A stretch of 25,931 bases of DNA, from the NCBI GenBank assembly GCA_964521105.1, contig CAZFPO010000032.1, forward strand, positions 1-25,931, given 5' to 3'. Origin of the DNA: JAQUGA01 sp964521105. GTDB taxonomy: Bacteria; Bacteroidota; Bacteroidia; Bacteroidales; WCHB1-69. Of the stretch, positions 8,271 to 16,900 are shown piece after piece (within the stretch, counting starts at the first letter, position 1; the number at the start of each line of letters is the position of its first letter). Position numbers and translations under genes: made by a program. Under the pieces are notes generated by a model that was given only the letters and a program-made list of their open reading frames with translations, had not been told where the DNA came from and ran no database searches.

Positions 8271-8840
8271 TTATCCTCCTATATTTTTAGGTTCTGCTTC
8301 TGAGATACTAGTTGGAACAGCTTTTAATAAGGCTTTGCGGTGTTCTTCGTTAGTAATGTCGCTAAATTTTTTACCAAATTTTTGCATCGACAATTTGTCG
8401 CGAAGTTCGTTGTAGGCTTTAGTAAGTTCATTTTGAACACTAATATACATATTATATGAAGTTCCTCTGTCATTTTGAAGACTTATTACACCTTTACTTA
8501 TTCTAACTTCACCAAGATAATCAACGTTTTCAATTTTATAATCAGAAAGAGTTGGGTTATCGGTTGGGTTTTCAATAAAGTTAATTGCTTCTTCTTTTAA
8601 ATCTTCAACAACACCAGGTTGCCCGTTTATTAAGAGTTGGTCAAACTGATTAACAAGAACCTCCATAACATTACGTTTGTTTATGTCTGGTGGTTTTTGA
8701 TCAGCAGGTACAGGAGGAGGCAATACTCTTGATATACCCTGATCGGTATTGATAGAAGAAGTAAGCAAAAAGAATGTAAGCAGAAGGAACGAAATATCTG
8801 CCATAGATCCTGAATTTATTTCAGGGGTTTTTTTTCCCAT
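8271..8840 (-). CDS. ExbD/TolR-family energy-transduction protein (first of two)
   Basis: This 189-residue ExbD/TolR-family protein has one membrane helix starting at SGSMADISFLLLTFFLLTSS. Asp15 is the expected proton-carrying residue. The periplasmic part begins with a Pro-rich segment (RVLPPPVPADQKPP), as in many Bacteroidota homologues, and carries a family-like stretch ending in YISVQNELTKAYNELRDK. It is longer than the following exbD and only weakly similar outside the membrane helix. The two may therefore form a heteromeric pair in one motor complex. It lies 12 bases after the four-helix membrane protein gene in the same operon. Confidence 0.9.
   Translation of the reverse strand: MGKKTPEINSGSMADISFLLLTFFLLTSSINTDQGISRVLPPPVPADQKPPDINKRNVMEVLVNQFDQLLINGQPGVVEDLKEEAINFIENPTDNPTLSDYKIENVDYLGEVRISKGVISLQNDRGTSYNMYISVQNELTKAYNELRDKLSMQKFGKKFSDITNEEHRKALLKAVPTSISEAEPKNIGG
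8274..8280 (-). promoter_or_regulatory. Shine-Dalgarno site coupling the two exbD genes
   Basis: On the minus strand AGGAGGA (8280-8274) overlaps the last two Gly codons and the stop codon of the upstream exbD. It lies 6 bases before the ATG at 8267. A perfect Shine-Dalgarno is uncommon in this phylum. It supports the chosen start and suggests translational coupling. Confidence 0.7.
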
Positions 8841-8852
8841 AGCTTTATTTTT

Positions 8853-9287
8853 TTAATTTTTAAATCTACTTGCAAGAGTTGTCCAAACAATAGCCAAAAG
8901 TACACAAGCAGTCATTACATAAGTTGAAAGCAAACCTGCACCAATTAGTCGCGACATGTTTTCGGTAACAGCAAATTTCTGTTCAATTAAAGAGTTTTGA
9001 GGGAAAGATAGAAAATAAGCGATAACAAATAAGCCTAATACAACTCCCACTCCAATAATTCCAGCTTTTGCTTGTTTAAAGTTTTTGATTAGCTGATAAA
9101 TAACAAATCCTAATAAAATAAGAACCGCAGCAAACATCATACTATACGTTACATACAAGCTAAATGATTGGAAAAATACTGATTTATCTGGTTCTGAAGC
9201 ATTATACTTCATAGCAAATATTACAATTGATATCGAAGATAAAACTGCCAATATCGAAATGATTATACTAATTATTTTAGTTTTCAT
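8853..9287 (-). CDS. four-helix integral membrane protein in the ExbB/ExbD operon
   Basis: This 144-residue protein has four predicted hydrophobic helices, at about residues 5-26, 45-66, 75-95 and 112-138. The loops are short and the C-terminus ends in RFKN. I recognise no catalytic motif. It sits between the exbB-like gene (49 bases upstream) and the first exbD (12 bases downstream). A small membrane protein at this position recurs in Bacteroidales ExbB/ExbD clusters, as far as I recall. It may be an additional subunit of the proton-driven complex. That role is inference from gene order only. Confidence 0.8.
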   Translation of the reverse strand: MKTKIISIIISILAVLSSISIVIFAMKYNASEPDKSVFFQSFSLYVTYSMMFAAVLILLGFVIYQLIKNFKQAKAGIIGVGVVLGLFVIAYFLSFPQNSLIEQKFAVTENMSRLIGAGLLSTYVMTACVLLAIVWTTLASRFKN

Positions 9288-9336
9288 GTTTTTTGTTTTT
9301 AATAAATAAATAATTGCTTTTCAAAACATGGAAAAA

Positions 9337-10191
9337 CTATTTTTTATTTTTTATAATAATGTCCATAAAAGAAATAGTTGCATCTTCCATTGTGTTAACT
9401 AAACTTTCAATTTTTGATACAAGATAGTTGTAGAAAATTTGTAAAATAATTGCAACAATAAGTCCAAATACAGTTGTTAAAAGAGCTACTTTCATACCAC
9501 CGGCAACAACAGTTGGAGAAATATCACCAGCCGCTTCGATAGCGTCAAATGCTTGAACCATACCAACAACAGTTCCTAAGAAACCAAGCATTGGAGCAAG
9601 AGCAATAAATAAACCGACCCAAATTAAATTGGTTTCTAACCTTCCCATTTGAACGCCACCATACGAAACAACTGATTTTTCAACGATGTCGATGTCTTGG
9701 TCAATTCGGTCTAAGCCTTGAAAAAAGACGCTAGCTAAAGGTCCGCGAGTGTTACGGCAAAGTTCTTTTGCTTCGGCAGCACCACCTTTTTTCATAGCTT
9801 CTTCAATGTTTAATAAAAGTTTTTTAGAATTTGTAGTAGCTAAATTAAGATAGATAATACGTTCTACAACTAATGCTAAACCAAGGATTAAACAAATTAA
9901 AATTGGAGCCATCCATCCTGCACCACCTTCAATAAATTTATCTTTTAGTACTTGATGAAATGATCTTTCTTTTTCAACTGGTTTTTCAGCTTCTGCGGTT
10001 TTAGCGGTGGTAGAGTCGGCAACTACTGCTTTAGCAGTATCTGCTGTAGGGGTAGCTTCTGTTTTTTCAGTTTTTGCTGTTTTTTCAGTTTTAGCAACTT
10101 CTTTAGTTTTAGCACCTTGTGCCATAGTAACATTCGATAAACCGAATGTTAGGATTCCTGCAATCGCAATTAAAGCAATTAATTTTTTCAT
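9337..10191 (-). CDS. MotA/TolQ/ExbB proton channel family protein with N-terminal extension
   Basis: This 284-residue ExbB/TolQ-family inner-membrane channel subunit is the first gene of an operon with a four-helix protein and two ExbD proteins. It starts with a signal-peptide-like segment ending TMAQ. About 50 residues rich in Lys, Thr, Glu and Ala follow, including a repeated AKTEKTxKTEKT pattern, and probably form a disordered extracytoplasmic arm. The ExbB core then has the first membrane helix (WMAPILICLILGLALVVERI), a cytoplasmic region, and the two family-typical helices around LGFLGTVVGMVQAFDAI and VALLTTVFGLIVAII. The GTVVGM segment is the conserved channel motif. The stop is TAG. 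No confident promoter is seen between it and the upstream tRNA. Confidence 0.92.
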   Translation of the reverse strand: MKKLIALIAIAGILTFGLSNVTMAQGAKTKEVAKTEKTAKTEKTEATPTADTAKAVVADSTTAKTAEAEKPVEKERSFHQVLKDKFIEGGAGWMAPILICLILGLALVVERIIYLNLATTNSKKLLLNIEEAMKKGGAAEAKELCRNTRGPLASVFFQGLDRIDQDIDIVEKSVVSYGGVQMGRLETNLIWVGLFIALAPMLGFLGTVVGMVQAFDAIEAAGDISPTVVAGGMKVALLTTVFGLIVAIILQIFYNYLVSKIESLVNTMEDATISFMDIIIKNKK

Positions 10192-10266
10192 GTTTTTAAT
10201 TATTGATTATTCGTTTAATTTTAACTTGTTTATTTCTATTTTATTATATTTCAATTCAAATTTTTG

Positions 10267-10354
10267 CGGAGAGAATGGGATTCGAACCCATGAAACGCTT
10301 TCGGCGTTTACACACTTTCCAGGCGTGCGCCTTCGACCACTCGGCCATCTCTCC
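10267..10354 (-). tRNA. tRNA-Ser (anticodon GGA)
   Basis: This is an 88-nt cloverleaf. The acceptor stem is GGAGAGA (10354-10348) paired with TCTCTCC (10274-10268), with discriminator G at 10267. The D-arm region is GGCCGAGTGGTCGAAGGC. The anticodon stem is CACGC/GTGTG around the loop CTGGAAA, so the anticodon is GGA and reads UCC and UCU. The long variable arm (AACGC/GCGTT) is typical of class II tRNA-Ser. The T arm is ATGGG TTCGAAT CCCAT. The 3' CCA is not encoded and must be added. It lies between the ansA-like gene and the exbB-like gene on the same strand. Confidence 0.97.
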
Positions 10355-10419
10355 ATGCAAATTAATTCTTTCACAAGGATTAATTTCAGCCTGCTAATGT
10401 ACAAAAAAATATTTATTCT

Positions 10420-10452
10420 CAAATTTATTTTATTTTTTCAATTAATTTTCAA
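10420..10452 (-). promoter_or_regulatory. candidate promoter for tRNA-Ser
   Basis: On the minus strand TAAATTTG (10427-10420) matches the -7 consensus TAnnTTTG. A TTG (10452-10450) lies 22 bases upstream as a partial -33 box. The start would fall about 60 bases before the mature tRNA. Its -33 half lies within the last codons of the asparaginase gene. The evidence is weak but the position is plausible. Confidence 0.3.
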
Positions 10453-11470
10453 TACTCATTTCTCCTCGTATCGGTTTTTGGAATAATTGACGGATTTCAT
10501 GAAGCTCTTTATTGGCACCAAATAAGTACATTAGTTTTGTAACTGCCGACTCGGTTGTGATATCAAAGCCGCCTAGTACACCAATCTCTTCAAGTTGTTT
10601 ACCCGTTTCATATTTTCCCATTTGAACACTACCTCGTTTACATTGAGTTACATTTACAATTAATATATTTTTGTTTATGGCTCTTAACAATTCATCGATA
10701 AAATCCTGCGAAGTGGGTGCATTTCCCGAACCATAGGTTTCTAATATAAGTGCTTTTAATCCGTTAGTTTCTATAACCGAGCGGATTACTTCAGGTCGAA
10801 TCCCTGGAAAAAGTTTTAACACGGCAATATTTCTATTCAGATTTTTTATTACCGATAGTTTTTTAAAATTTGGTTTTAATATTGCCTCAAAATTATATTT
10901 AATTTTAACACCAACTTCGGCTAATGGGGGATAGTTTGGCGACATAAATGCTTGAAAATTCTCGGCATTGTTTTTAAATGTACGGTTTCCTCGATATATT
11001 TTATTTTCAAAGCAAATACACACTTCGGGTATAATTGGAGTTTCATCAATATGTGCTGCCGAAACTTCAATGGCATTAATAATGTTATCGCGACCATCGG
11101 TTCGAATTACTCCAAGTGGCAATTGAGAGCCTGTTAATACTACTGGTTTGTTTAGGTTTTTAAGCATAAAGCTTAAAGCAGAAGCGGTATATGACATGGT
11201 GTCAGACCCGTGCAAAACTACAAACCCATCATAATCTTCATAGTTTTTTTCAATACAATTTGCTAATTCAACCCAAAAATCAATGCTTACATTTGATGAA
11301 TCGATGAGGTTTGGAAATATGAAAAAATCAATGTGATAGTTAAATAACTTCAACATGGGAATATGAGTGTATATATCCTCAAAATTGAAGGGTTTTAACG
11401 CTCCACTGACGTCATCTTTAATCATTCCAATCGTCCCTCCAGTGTATATTACTAGTATATTTCGTTCCAT
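10442..11470 (-). CDS. ansA: type I L-asparaginase
   Basis: This 342-residue cytoplasmic-type asparaginase hydrolyses asparagine to aspartate and ammonia. No signal peptide is visible. The N-terminal active-site motif is YTGGTIGM, with Thr13 the likely nucleophile. The second motif is VVLHGSDTMSYTASAL, with Thr91 in the position expected for the second catalytic Thr and Asp90 beside it. Further family signatures are VVLTGSQLP, TDGRDNI and, in the C-terminal domain, ALILETYGSGNAP. Length and motifs fit the AnsA family rather than periplasmic type II enzymes. It begins 2 bases after the TatD-family stop, so the two genes are co-transcribed. Confidence 0.94.
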   Translation of the reverse strand: MERNILVIYTGGTIGMIKDDVSGALKPFNFEDIYTHIPMLKLFNYHIDFFIFPNLIDSSNVSIDFWVELANCIEKNYEDYDGFVVLHGSDTMSYTASALSFMLKNLNKPVVLTGSQLPLGVIRTDGRDNIINAIEVSAAHIDETPIIPEVCICFENKIYRGNRTFKNNAENFQAFMSPNYPPLAEVGVKIKYNFEAILKPNFKKLSVIKNLNRNIAVLKLFPGIRPEVIRSVIETNGLKALILETYGSGNAPTSQDFIDELLRAINKNILIVNVTQCKRGSVQMGKYETGKQLEEIGVLGGFDITTESAVTKLMYLFGANKELHEIRQLFQKPIRGEMSIEN

Positions 11471-11472
11471 TT

Positions 11473-12258
11473 TTAAATTGTAGTTGTTATATTAAATAAT
11501 TTTATTGCATTTGAAGTGGTAATTTGAGCAACTTCTTCAGTTGATATATTAAGAATGTCTGAAATCTTTTGTGCAATAATTGGTATATAAAAGCTTTCAT
11601 TCCTTTCTCCACGATGAGGTACAGGTGGCAAAAAAGGTGAATCGGTCTCTAGTAAAATGTTTTGTATTGAAACCTGCTTTATTACTTCAGCCAGCTTCCC
11701 ATTTTTATATGTAATTGGTCCTCCAATTCCTAAATAAAAACCAAAATCAATGATTTCATTTGCTTGTTCGATATTCCCCGAAAAACAATGGAAAATTCCC
11801 TTCAAACCCTTATCTTTATAATGATTTAATACTTCGAAAATTTCGTTGTACGATTCGCGACTGTGAATTATCAAGGGTAAGTTGAATTCTAAAGCCCAAT
11901 CGGCATGAATTGCTAGCGATTTTTTTTGCTCCGAAAGAAAGGTTTTATCCCAATATAAATCAATTCCAGTTTCGCCAATTCCTTTTAAAATATTAATATT
12001 GCTTTCGATGAATTTTCGAATAATGGTTAATTCCGATATGTAATTTTCTTTTACATCGGTAGGATGCAAAGCCATCAACGGGAAGCAATTTTTTGGAAAT
12101 AATCGACAAACATCCATCAAGGAATTTATGCTTGATGAATCAATGTTTGGTAAAAAAAAGTATTTAACTCCTGAGTCCATCGCTCGATGAATCGATTCTG
12201 CTCGGTCTGAATCAAAAGCATTTAAATAAAGATGAGTATGAGTGTCTGTAAAAACCAT
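11473..12258 (-). CDS. TatD-family metal-dependent hydrolase
   Basis: This is a TIM-barrel TatD-family deoxyribonuclease-like metal hydrolase, about 261 residues from the chosen start. I prefer the ATG at 12258 because family members begin only a few residues before the first metal motif, here FTDTHTHLYL. An in-frame ATG at 12276 would add six residues. Other metal or catalytic motifs are GETGIDLYWD, LIIHSRES, GIFHCFSG and LLETDSPFLPP followed by PHRGERN. All expected ligands are present. The family is linked to 3'-5' exonuclease and DNA-repair activities, but the true substrate in this phylum is not settled. It leads a two-gene operon with the asparaginase. Confidence 0.93.
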   Translation of the reverse strand: MVFTDTHTHLYLNAFDSDRAESIHRAMDSGVKYFFLPNIDSSSINSLMDVCRLFPKNCFPLMALHPTDVKENYISELTIIRKFIESNINILKGIGETGIDLYWDKTFLSEQKKSLAIHADWALEFNLPLIIHSRESYNEIFEVLNHYKDKGLKGIFHCFSGNIEQANEIIDFGFYLGIGGPITYKNGKLAEVIKQVSIQNILLETDSPFLPPVPHRGERNESFYIPIIAQKISDILNISTEEVAQITTSNAIKLFNITTTI

Positions 12259-12392
12259 GCGGCAAAAGTAATTCATTTTTTGAATTTAAAACATCTAAAA
12301 ATTTATTGTTGGTAACAACAAAAAACGAGTTTTAAATTCCATCTTTTAAAGGGATATATTAAAGCACTTAATCTTTTGAACACAGTGTTATT

Positions 12393-12470
12393 AGCCACAA
12401 AGGCACGAAGACACAAAGTAGCACAAAAAAAACTTAGTGAATCTCTGTACCTTGGTAGTAGACGAAAATA
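12393..12470. repeat. intergenic hairpin repeat, copy 1
   Basis: It starts AGCCACAAAGGCACGAAG and runs through ACACAAAGTAGCACAAA to CTTGGTAGTAGACGAAAAT. Its first 49 bases match copy 2 at 46 positions. The right half is shorter and more diverged, so its hairpin is degraded. This type of CACAAAG-rich sequence is common between genes in Bacteroidota. Confidence 0.75.
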
Positions 12471-12521
12471 TTCAAATTTTTATTACACGGTGTTACATAG
12501 ATTGCTAAAGCAATTGTTTAT

Positions 12522-12555
12522 CTGCCATGCCTATGGCAGGTAAACCTTTGGCAGG
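12522..12555. repeat. REP-like palindrome
   Basis: CTGCCAT and ATGGCAG (12522-12528 and 12533-12539) form a 7-bp stem with loop GCCT. A further half-site, CTTTGGCAGG, follows at 12546-12555. It is GC-rich in an AT-rich setting and resembles short palindromic repeats that occur in many copies in related genomes. Confidence 0.55.
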
Positions 12556-12635
12556 CACAGTGTTTCACAGTGTAAGACAAAGACAAAACATAGTGAAACT
12601 CTGTGTGTACATTGTGGAACATAGTGAAACATGTT
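12556..12635. repeat. degenerate third copy of the intergenic repeat
   Basis: The stretch contains AGACAAAGACAAAACATAGTGAAAC followed by TCTGTGTGTAC and a second ACATAGTGAAACATG. These resemble the ACACAAAG...CTTAGTGAA core of copies 1 and 2 but with many changes. The boundaries are approximate. Confidence 0.4.
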
Positions 12636-12677
12636 CTTTTTAAATTACATCTTAGATAAAATCTTTTAGTAGAAAAT

Positions 12678-12760
12678 AGCCACGAAGGCACAAAGACACA
12701 AAGTAGCACAAAGAAAACTTAGTGAAACTTAGTGTCTTGGTGACTTGGTAGCAGAAAAAT
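12678..12760. repeat. intergenic hairpin repeat, copy 2 (intact)
   Basis: The left arm AAGGCACAAAGACACAAAG (12685-12703) and the right arm CTTAGTGTCTTGGTGACTT (12728-12746) are reverse-complementary at 16 of 19 positions. The loop between them is 24 bases. A transcript of either strand would fold. The unit is in direct orientation relative to copy 1. Confidence 0.75.
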
Positions 12761-12883
12761 AATAAAGAAACATGGAAAAATTAGTTTTGCTTTAGCGGAT
12801 TGATTAACTCCGTATAAACTACTTTATAAATTTTTACAGGAGGTGCTGGCTAATTATCAACCAGCGTGTAAACCAAAAAAATC

Positions 12884-12891
12884 TATCTTTG
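12884..12891 (+). promoter_or_regulatory. candidate -7 promoter box for the glycosyltransferase gene
   Basis: TATCTTTG is a perfect match to the Bacteroidota -7 consensus TAnnTTTG. It lies 11 bases before the preferred TTG start at 12903, so the transcript would be nearly leaderless. No good -33 TTTG is seen at the expected distance. Confidence 0.5.
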
Positions 12892-12902
12892 TAAAAAAAA
12901 CT

Positions 12903-13889
12903 TTGAAGAAAATTCTTTTTATTCGGTTTAGTTCCATTGGAGATATTGTGTTAACAACACCTGTGGTGAGATGTGTTAAAAAACAGTTTCCTGATGCTGA
13001 GATACATTTTGCGGTTAAAAAAGCATTTTCAATGATTGTTTCAGCTAATCCAAATGTCAACAAAGTACATGTTTTGGATAAAGACGAATCTGCATTAATA
13101 AAAGATTTAAAAGCCGAAAATTTTGAACTCATCATTGATTTACATCATAGTTTAAGATCTCAAAAAATTAAAAGAAAACTGAACAGACCATATACGACTT
13201 TCCCGAAATTGAATATACAAAAATGGTTGTTGGTTAACTTCAAAGTTAATTTGATGCCAGACATTCATGTTGTTGACCGTTATTTTCAGGCGGTTGAAAA
13301 ACTTGGAGTAAAAAACGATAAAATTGGATGTGAATTTTTTATTCCTGAATCGACAAAACTTCCTGAAAATATCGATGAATTTATCAAAATCAATCATGCT
13401 ATTGCTATTGCAGTTGGAAGTAAACATAATACAAAACAAATTCCGATTGAAAAATTGCACGAATTATTTGGCTTATGCAACGAAAATTTTATTCTTTTAG
13501 GAGGAATTGATGATTTTGAAAAAGGGGAGCAAATTAAACAAGGTTATGAAGAACGTGTTTTTAATGCGTGCGGATTATTATCTATCATCGAGTCGGGATT
13601 AGCGGTAAAACACTGTGGTACAATAATTACCGGCGATACAGGCTTAATGCATATTGCTTCGGCATTAAATGTTCATATAATTTCGATTTGGGGAAATACT
13701 GTTCCTGCCTTTGGAATGTATCCTTATATGCCACAAACGCCCGATTCATTTTCCATTCATGAAGTCGAAAACCTGAAGTGTCGTCCATGCAGTAAATTAG
13801 GATTTGAAAAATGTCCAAAAAAGCATTTTAAATGTATGATGAATCAGGATATGGGTATTATTGCCGCTGAAATTAAAAATCGAAATTAA
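12903..13889 (+). CDS. glycosyltransferase family 9 (heptosyltransferase-like)
   Basis: This GT9-family enzyme is predicted to add a heptose or similar sugar to the LPS core from an ADP-sugar donor on the cytoplasmic face of the inner membrane. The likely start is the TTG at 12903, which gives the family N-terminus KKILFIRFSSIGDIVLTTPV right after the start. An open frame extends to a GTG at 12843, but its added residues do not look like the family. C-terminal donor-site features are VGSKHNTKQIPIEKL, the GDTGLMHIASAL motif and IISIWGNT. The C-terminus has a Cys cluster (CRPCSKLGFEKCPKKHFKCM) typical of Bacteroidota homologues. About 328 residues is normal length. The acceptor sugar is unknown. 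Confidence 0.9.
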   Translation: MKKILFIRFSSIGDIVLTTPVVRCVKKQFPDAEIHFAVKKAFSMIVSANPNVNKVHVLDKDESALIKDLKAENFELIIDLHHSLRSQKIKRKLNRPYTTFPKLNIQKWLLVNFKVNLMPDIHVVDRYFQAVEKLGVKNDKIGCEFFIPESTKLPENIDEFIKINHAIAIAVGSKHNTKQIPIEKLHELFGLCNENFILLGGIDDFEKGEQIKQGYEERVFNACGLLSIIESGLAVKHCGTIITGDTGLMHIASALNVHIISIWGNTVPAFGMYPYMPQTPDSFSIHEVENLKCRPCSKLGFEKCPKKHFKCMMNQDMGIIAAEIKNRN

Positions 13890-13920
13890 AAAAATCAGAG
13901 CCTTTTATAAGACTCTGATT
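13886..13920 (-). terminator. intrinsic terminator of the giant surface-protein genes
   Basis: AATCAGAG (13893-13900) and CTCTGATT (13913-13920) form an 8-bp stem, and the 12-base interval can add a few pairs. On the minus strand the stem is followed by a run of T, which fits termination of the 13956-18305 gene. On the plus strand the T run is missing, so for the glycosyltransferase it would be weak. Confidence 0.7.
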
Positions 13921-13955
13921 AATAATGAATAAAGCACTAACAGAAGATAAACAAT

Positions 13956-16900
13956 CTAATTTTTCACCATTTTAAACTGTTTAGGTTCTTGATTGGTAAA
14001 AATGAGTGTGAGAGTGTATACTCCTCTTGAGAGGTTTGACAAGTCTAGTGTTTTGATTTGTTCAAAATACAACGATTCGGAATATACCATTTTACCAACT
14101 CCATCGCTAATTTGAATTTCGAGTGGTTCTGAATAAGATGCTGAAATTATAATTTGATTTTTAAATGGATTTGGATAAACTTTTAAGAAATCATGTTTAG
14201 ATTTACACGATGCTATGATCGGACCGTAATAAGTGCCATTTCCATTAAAATCAACTTGTTTTAATCGGTAATAAGAAGCCCCTTGTGAATTTTTATCTTC
14301 AAAGAAATACCTTGTTAAAATGTTTGAATTTCCAGACCCTTGTATTTGAGCTATTGGAACAAATTGAATGGCATTTGAACTTTTTTCAACAACAAAATGG
14401 CTATTATTAATTTCACTTGCTGTTTCCCAATTAAGCTTAACATTTTCATCGGAGCAATGATAGTAGAAACTAATCAATTCTACAGGTAAATTTACAGGTG
14501 GAGTGTATTTTAATATGCCAATACCTTTTTCGGAAAAACTATTGTTAGCTAAACGCGACGCAAATCCAATTGGAACTGTTGTTGAATCGTATAGGCTATT
14601 TGTTGGGGGCAATTCCCAGTTTGAGCCATCACCAATGTCTGATTCACGGCTTAAAATATTAAAGAATCCATTTTTCCAACCGGTTGTGTCAAATTGGTTA
14701 TAATAAAGTATTAAATCATACGTTCCATCAATTGTTCCATTTTTATTAAATACCCAAACCCCTTCAGGAGCAACTCGAGTATAAATAGTGTTATGGTCAA
14801 CAATAGAATCTGGGAAATTTAGATTTACATTGGTTGGATTTTCTTTAAACCATGAATCTAAATAAAAGGCTCCACTTGGTAAACCATGACTATTTATTGT
14901 AGCTAAGTTTCCTTGAGTAGCTCCACCAACTGGAAAATGAAAAACATTTTCACCATCACTAATATATTTTCTTAAACAACTTGCATCCGTAGTGCCATAT
15001 ATCCAACTTTCGGTACCAGTAGTATTTGATGTGCCTAAAATAATTCCATTCGAGGCGGGATTGTTTACAATAATCATTTTCCCGTTCGGTAATAAAGCAC
15101 CATTTTCTAAAATTAAGGAAGAAGTGTTTTGTAAAACCATATCTTGACCAGTAATTTTAACACCGACAGAGCCATTAGGTACAGACGAATTATCAACTGA
15201 AACATTTCCAAAAGCGTTATTTGTTCCATCCCAATTTGATGTTACAAGTTGGGTTGAAGAGCCATTAAATTTAACAGTTGATGTGGGGTCGGCATTAACA
15301 ATGTTTGCGTTAAACCATGTTCCGGAGTTTTCCCAAAAAGAAGTTTCTGAAAGCGAAGTTGTTCCTGAGTTATAAAAATAATCGTTTTTATATGTACGTG
15401 AGCTATTAATAGTTAATCCACATGCAGGACTAATCCAAGTTTTTGTGAATTTTCCATTATTTATGGCTCCATCATAAGTTATAGATCCTCTGACCTTTAA
15501 TTTGGCATTAGTATATCTGTTATCAGCATCGGTGCCATAAATATACTTGTTTGTACCCGTCATAAAAAAGTAACTAGTATCGTTGGTGTGGTTAAAATGA
15601 CCTTCATTGGTTAAATTTGATTGAACTATTAAGCCAATAACTCCGGGATCCCAATATACTGTTGAATTTGATGTCGAATTTGGGCAAGAACCGTAGGAAA
15701 TAGTCCAGCGGAAAGTGTATAATATGTCGGATTCTAAACTGCTAACTGTCACGGTGTTTTGACCAGCAGGAGGACCCAGTGGCGACCATACAATACCATT
15801 TGCGTCGGCAGGTACAGCACTTACTAATGACCATTGTCCAATTCCTTGAACTGGATTATTTCCGACAAGAGTAGCCGAAGATCCACTTATCATTTGATTA
15901 GGACCTGCATTAGCGGTTGTGGGTAAATTATTTATCAATGTAACATTTGCTTGGTTTGTACAACCCAAACCAGTGGCAGTAACCGTCCAACGAATGATAT
16001 TATTACCAGGAGCTAAGCCAGAAATATTTGTAACATTATTTGTTGGAGCCGAAAATGTACCAGAACCACTAACCACCGACCATAGTCCTGCTGCTGGAGC
16101 AGGATTGTTTCCTGTTAGTCCAGTAAAATTATCGGCACATAAATCGTAAGGTGAAGAAGCAGGTGTGGTAATTGAGGCTGATGGTAATGAATTATAGGTT
16201 ATCACAACATCATCACTTAATGAACATCCGTTTTTAGAAATGGTCCATCGAAAAGTATTATTTCCACTGGTTAAATCACTAACGGTTGCGTTATAAGTAT
16301 TGTTGTTTGGTGAAAACACGCCGGTTCCACTAACAACTGACCAAGTTCCAATTCCAAAAGTAGGATTGTTACCACCAAGTTGAATTGAACCTGTGCAAGT
16401 AGTAGCATCCAAGCCTGCATTAGGTGTTGTCGGTGTATTATTATAAATTGTAATATTATCGTAAGCGGAACAACCACCATCGGTTAATCTGACAGTCCAG
16501 CGTAAAACATTGGTGCCTTGTGGAATGTTGTTAACGGTAGTTGTTGGTGAGGTATTATTTGTGAAAGTACAGCCAGAACAGCCACTTACAATACTCCACA
16601 ATCCAGTTTCGCCTGCGAGCAAAGCACTAGCCGTCATTATCGAAGAATTTGCATTACAAATAGTTTTATCTAATCCTGCATTAGAAGTTGGTTGATAATC
16701 ACAATATTTAATGGTTAAATATGGTCGAGAAGTTCCGCCAGCACTATAACCATAAAATATTATATAGTAACCATCATCGCTCCAAGAGCCACCGGTTCCG
16801 TAATCACCACCCCTAAATCCCAGAACGTACCAGTTTGCAGCTAATCGAGCTTGAATATCAGAATTCATAGAAGTACCTGCGTTAACATTATAACTTCCTG

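Larger units (their letters stand above)
12259..12902. other. gene-free stretch with repeats
   Basis: About 640 bases between the TatD-family and glycosyltransferase genes hold no credible coding sequence. The only sizeable open frame (12518-12709, minus) has a Cys/Phe/Arg-rich, unconvincing composition and overlaps a degenerate repeat copy, the REP-like palindrome and part of the second repeat copy. The stretch contains two related hairpin repeats (12393-12470 and 12678-12760), a degenerate third copy (about 12556-12635), a REP-like palindrome (12522-12555) and the glycosyltransferase promoter. Confidence 0.8.

Noticed and set aside
10203..10422. Short open frames on both strands around 10200-10420
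   Set aside because: They overlap the tRNA-Ser gene and have no coding character.
10007..10486. 159-codon plus-strand frame
   Set aside because: It is antisense to the exbB-like gene, the tRNA and the asparaginase end. The translation mirrors the low-complexity Thr/Glu/Ala region.
12518..12709. 63-codon open frame on the minus strand
   Set aside because: It overlaps the degenerate repeat, the REP-like palindrome and part of repeat copy 2, and its Cys/Phe/Arg-rich translation is typical of spurious frames in such repeats.
12393..12760. CRISPR array
   Set aside because: The repeats are long, imperfect, self-complementary and too few, with no regular spacers and no cas genes.
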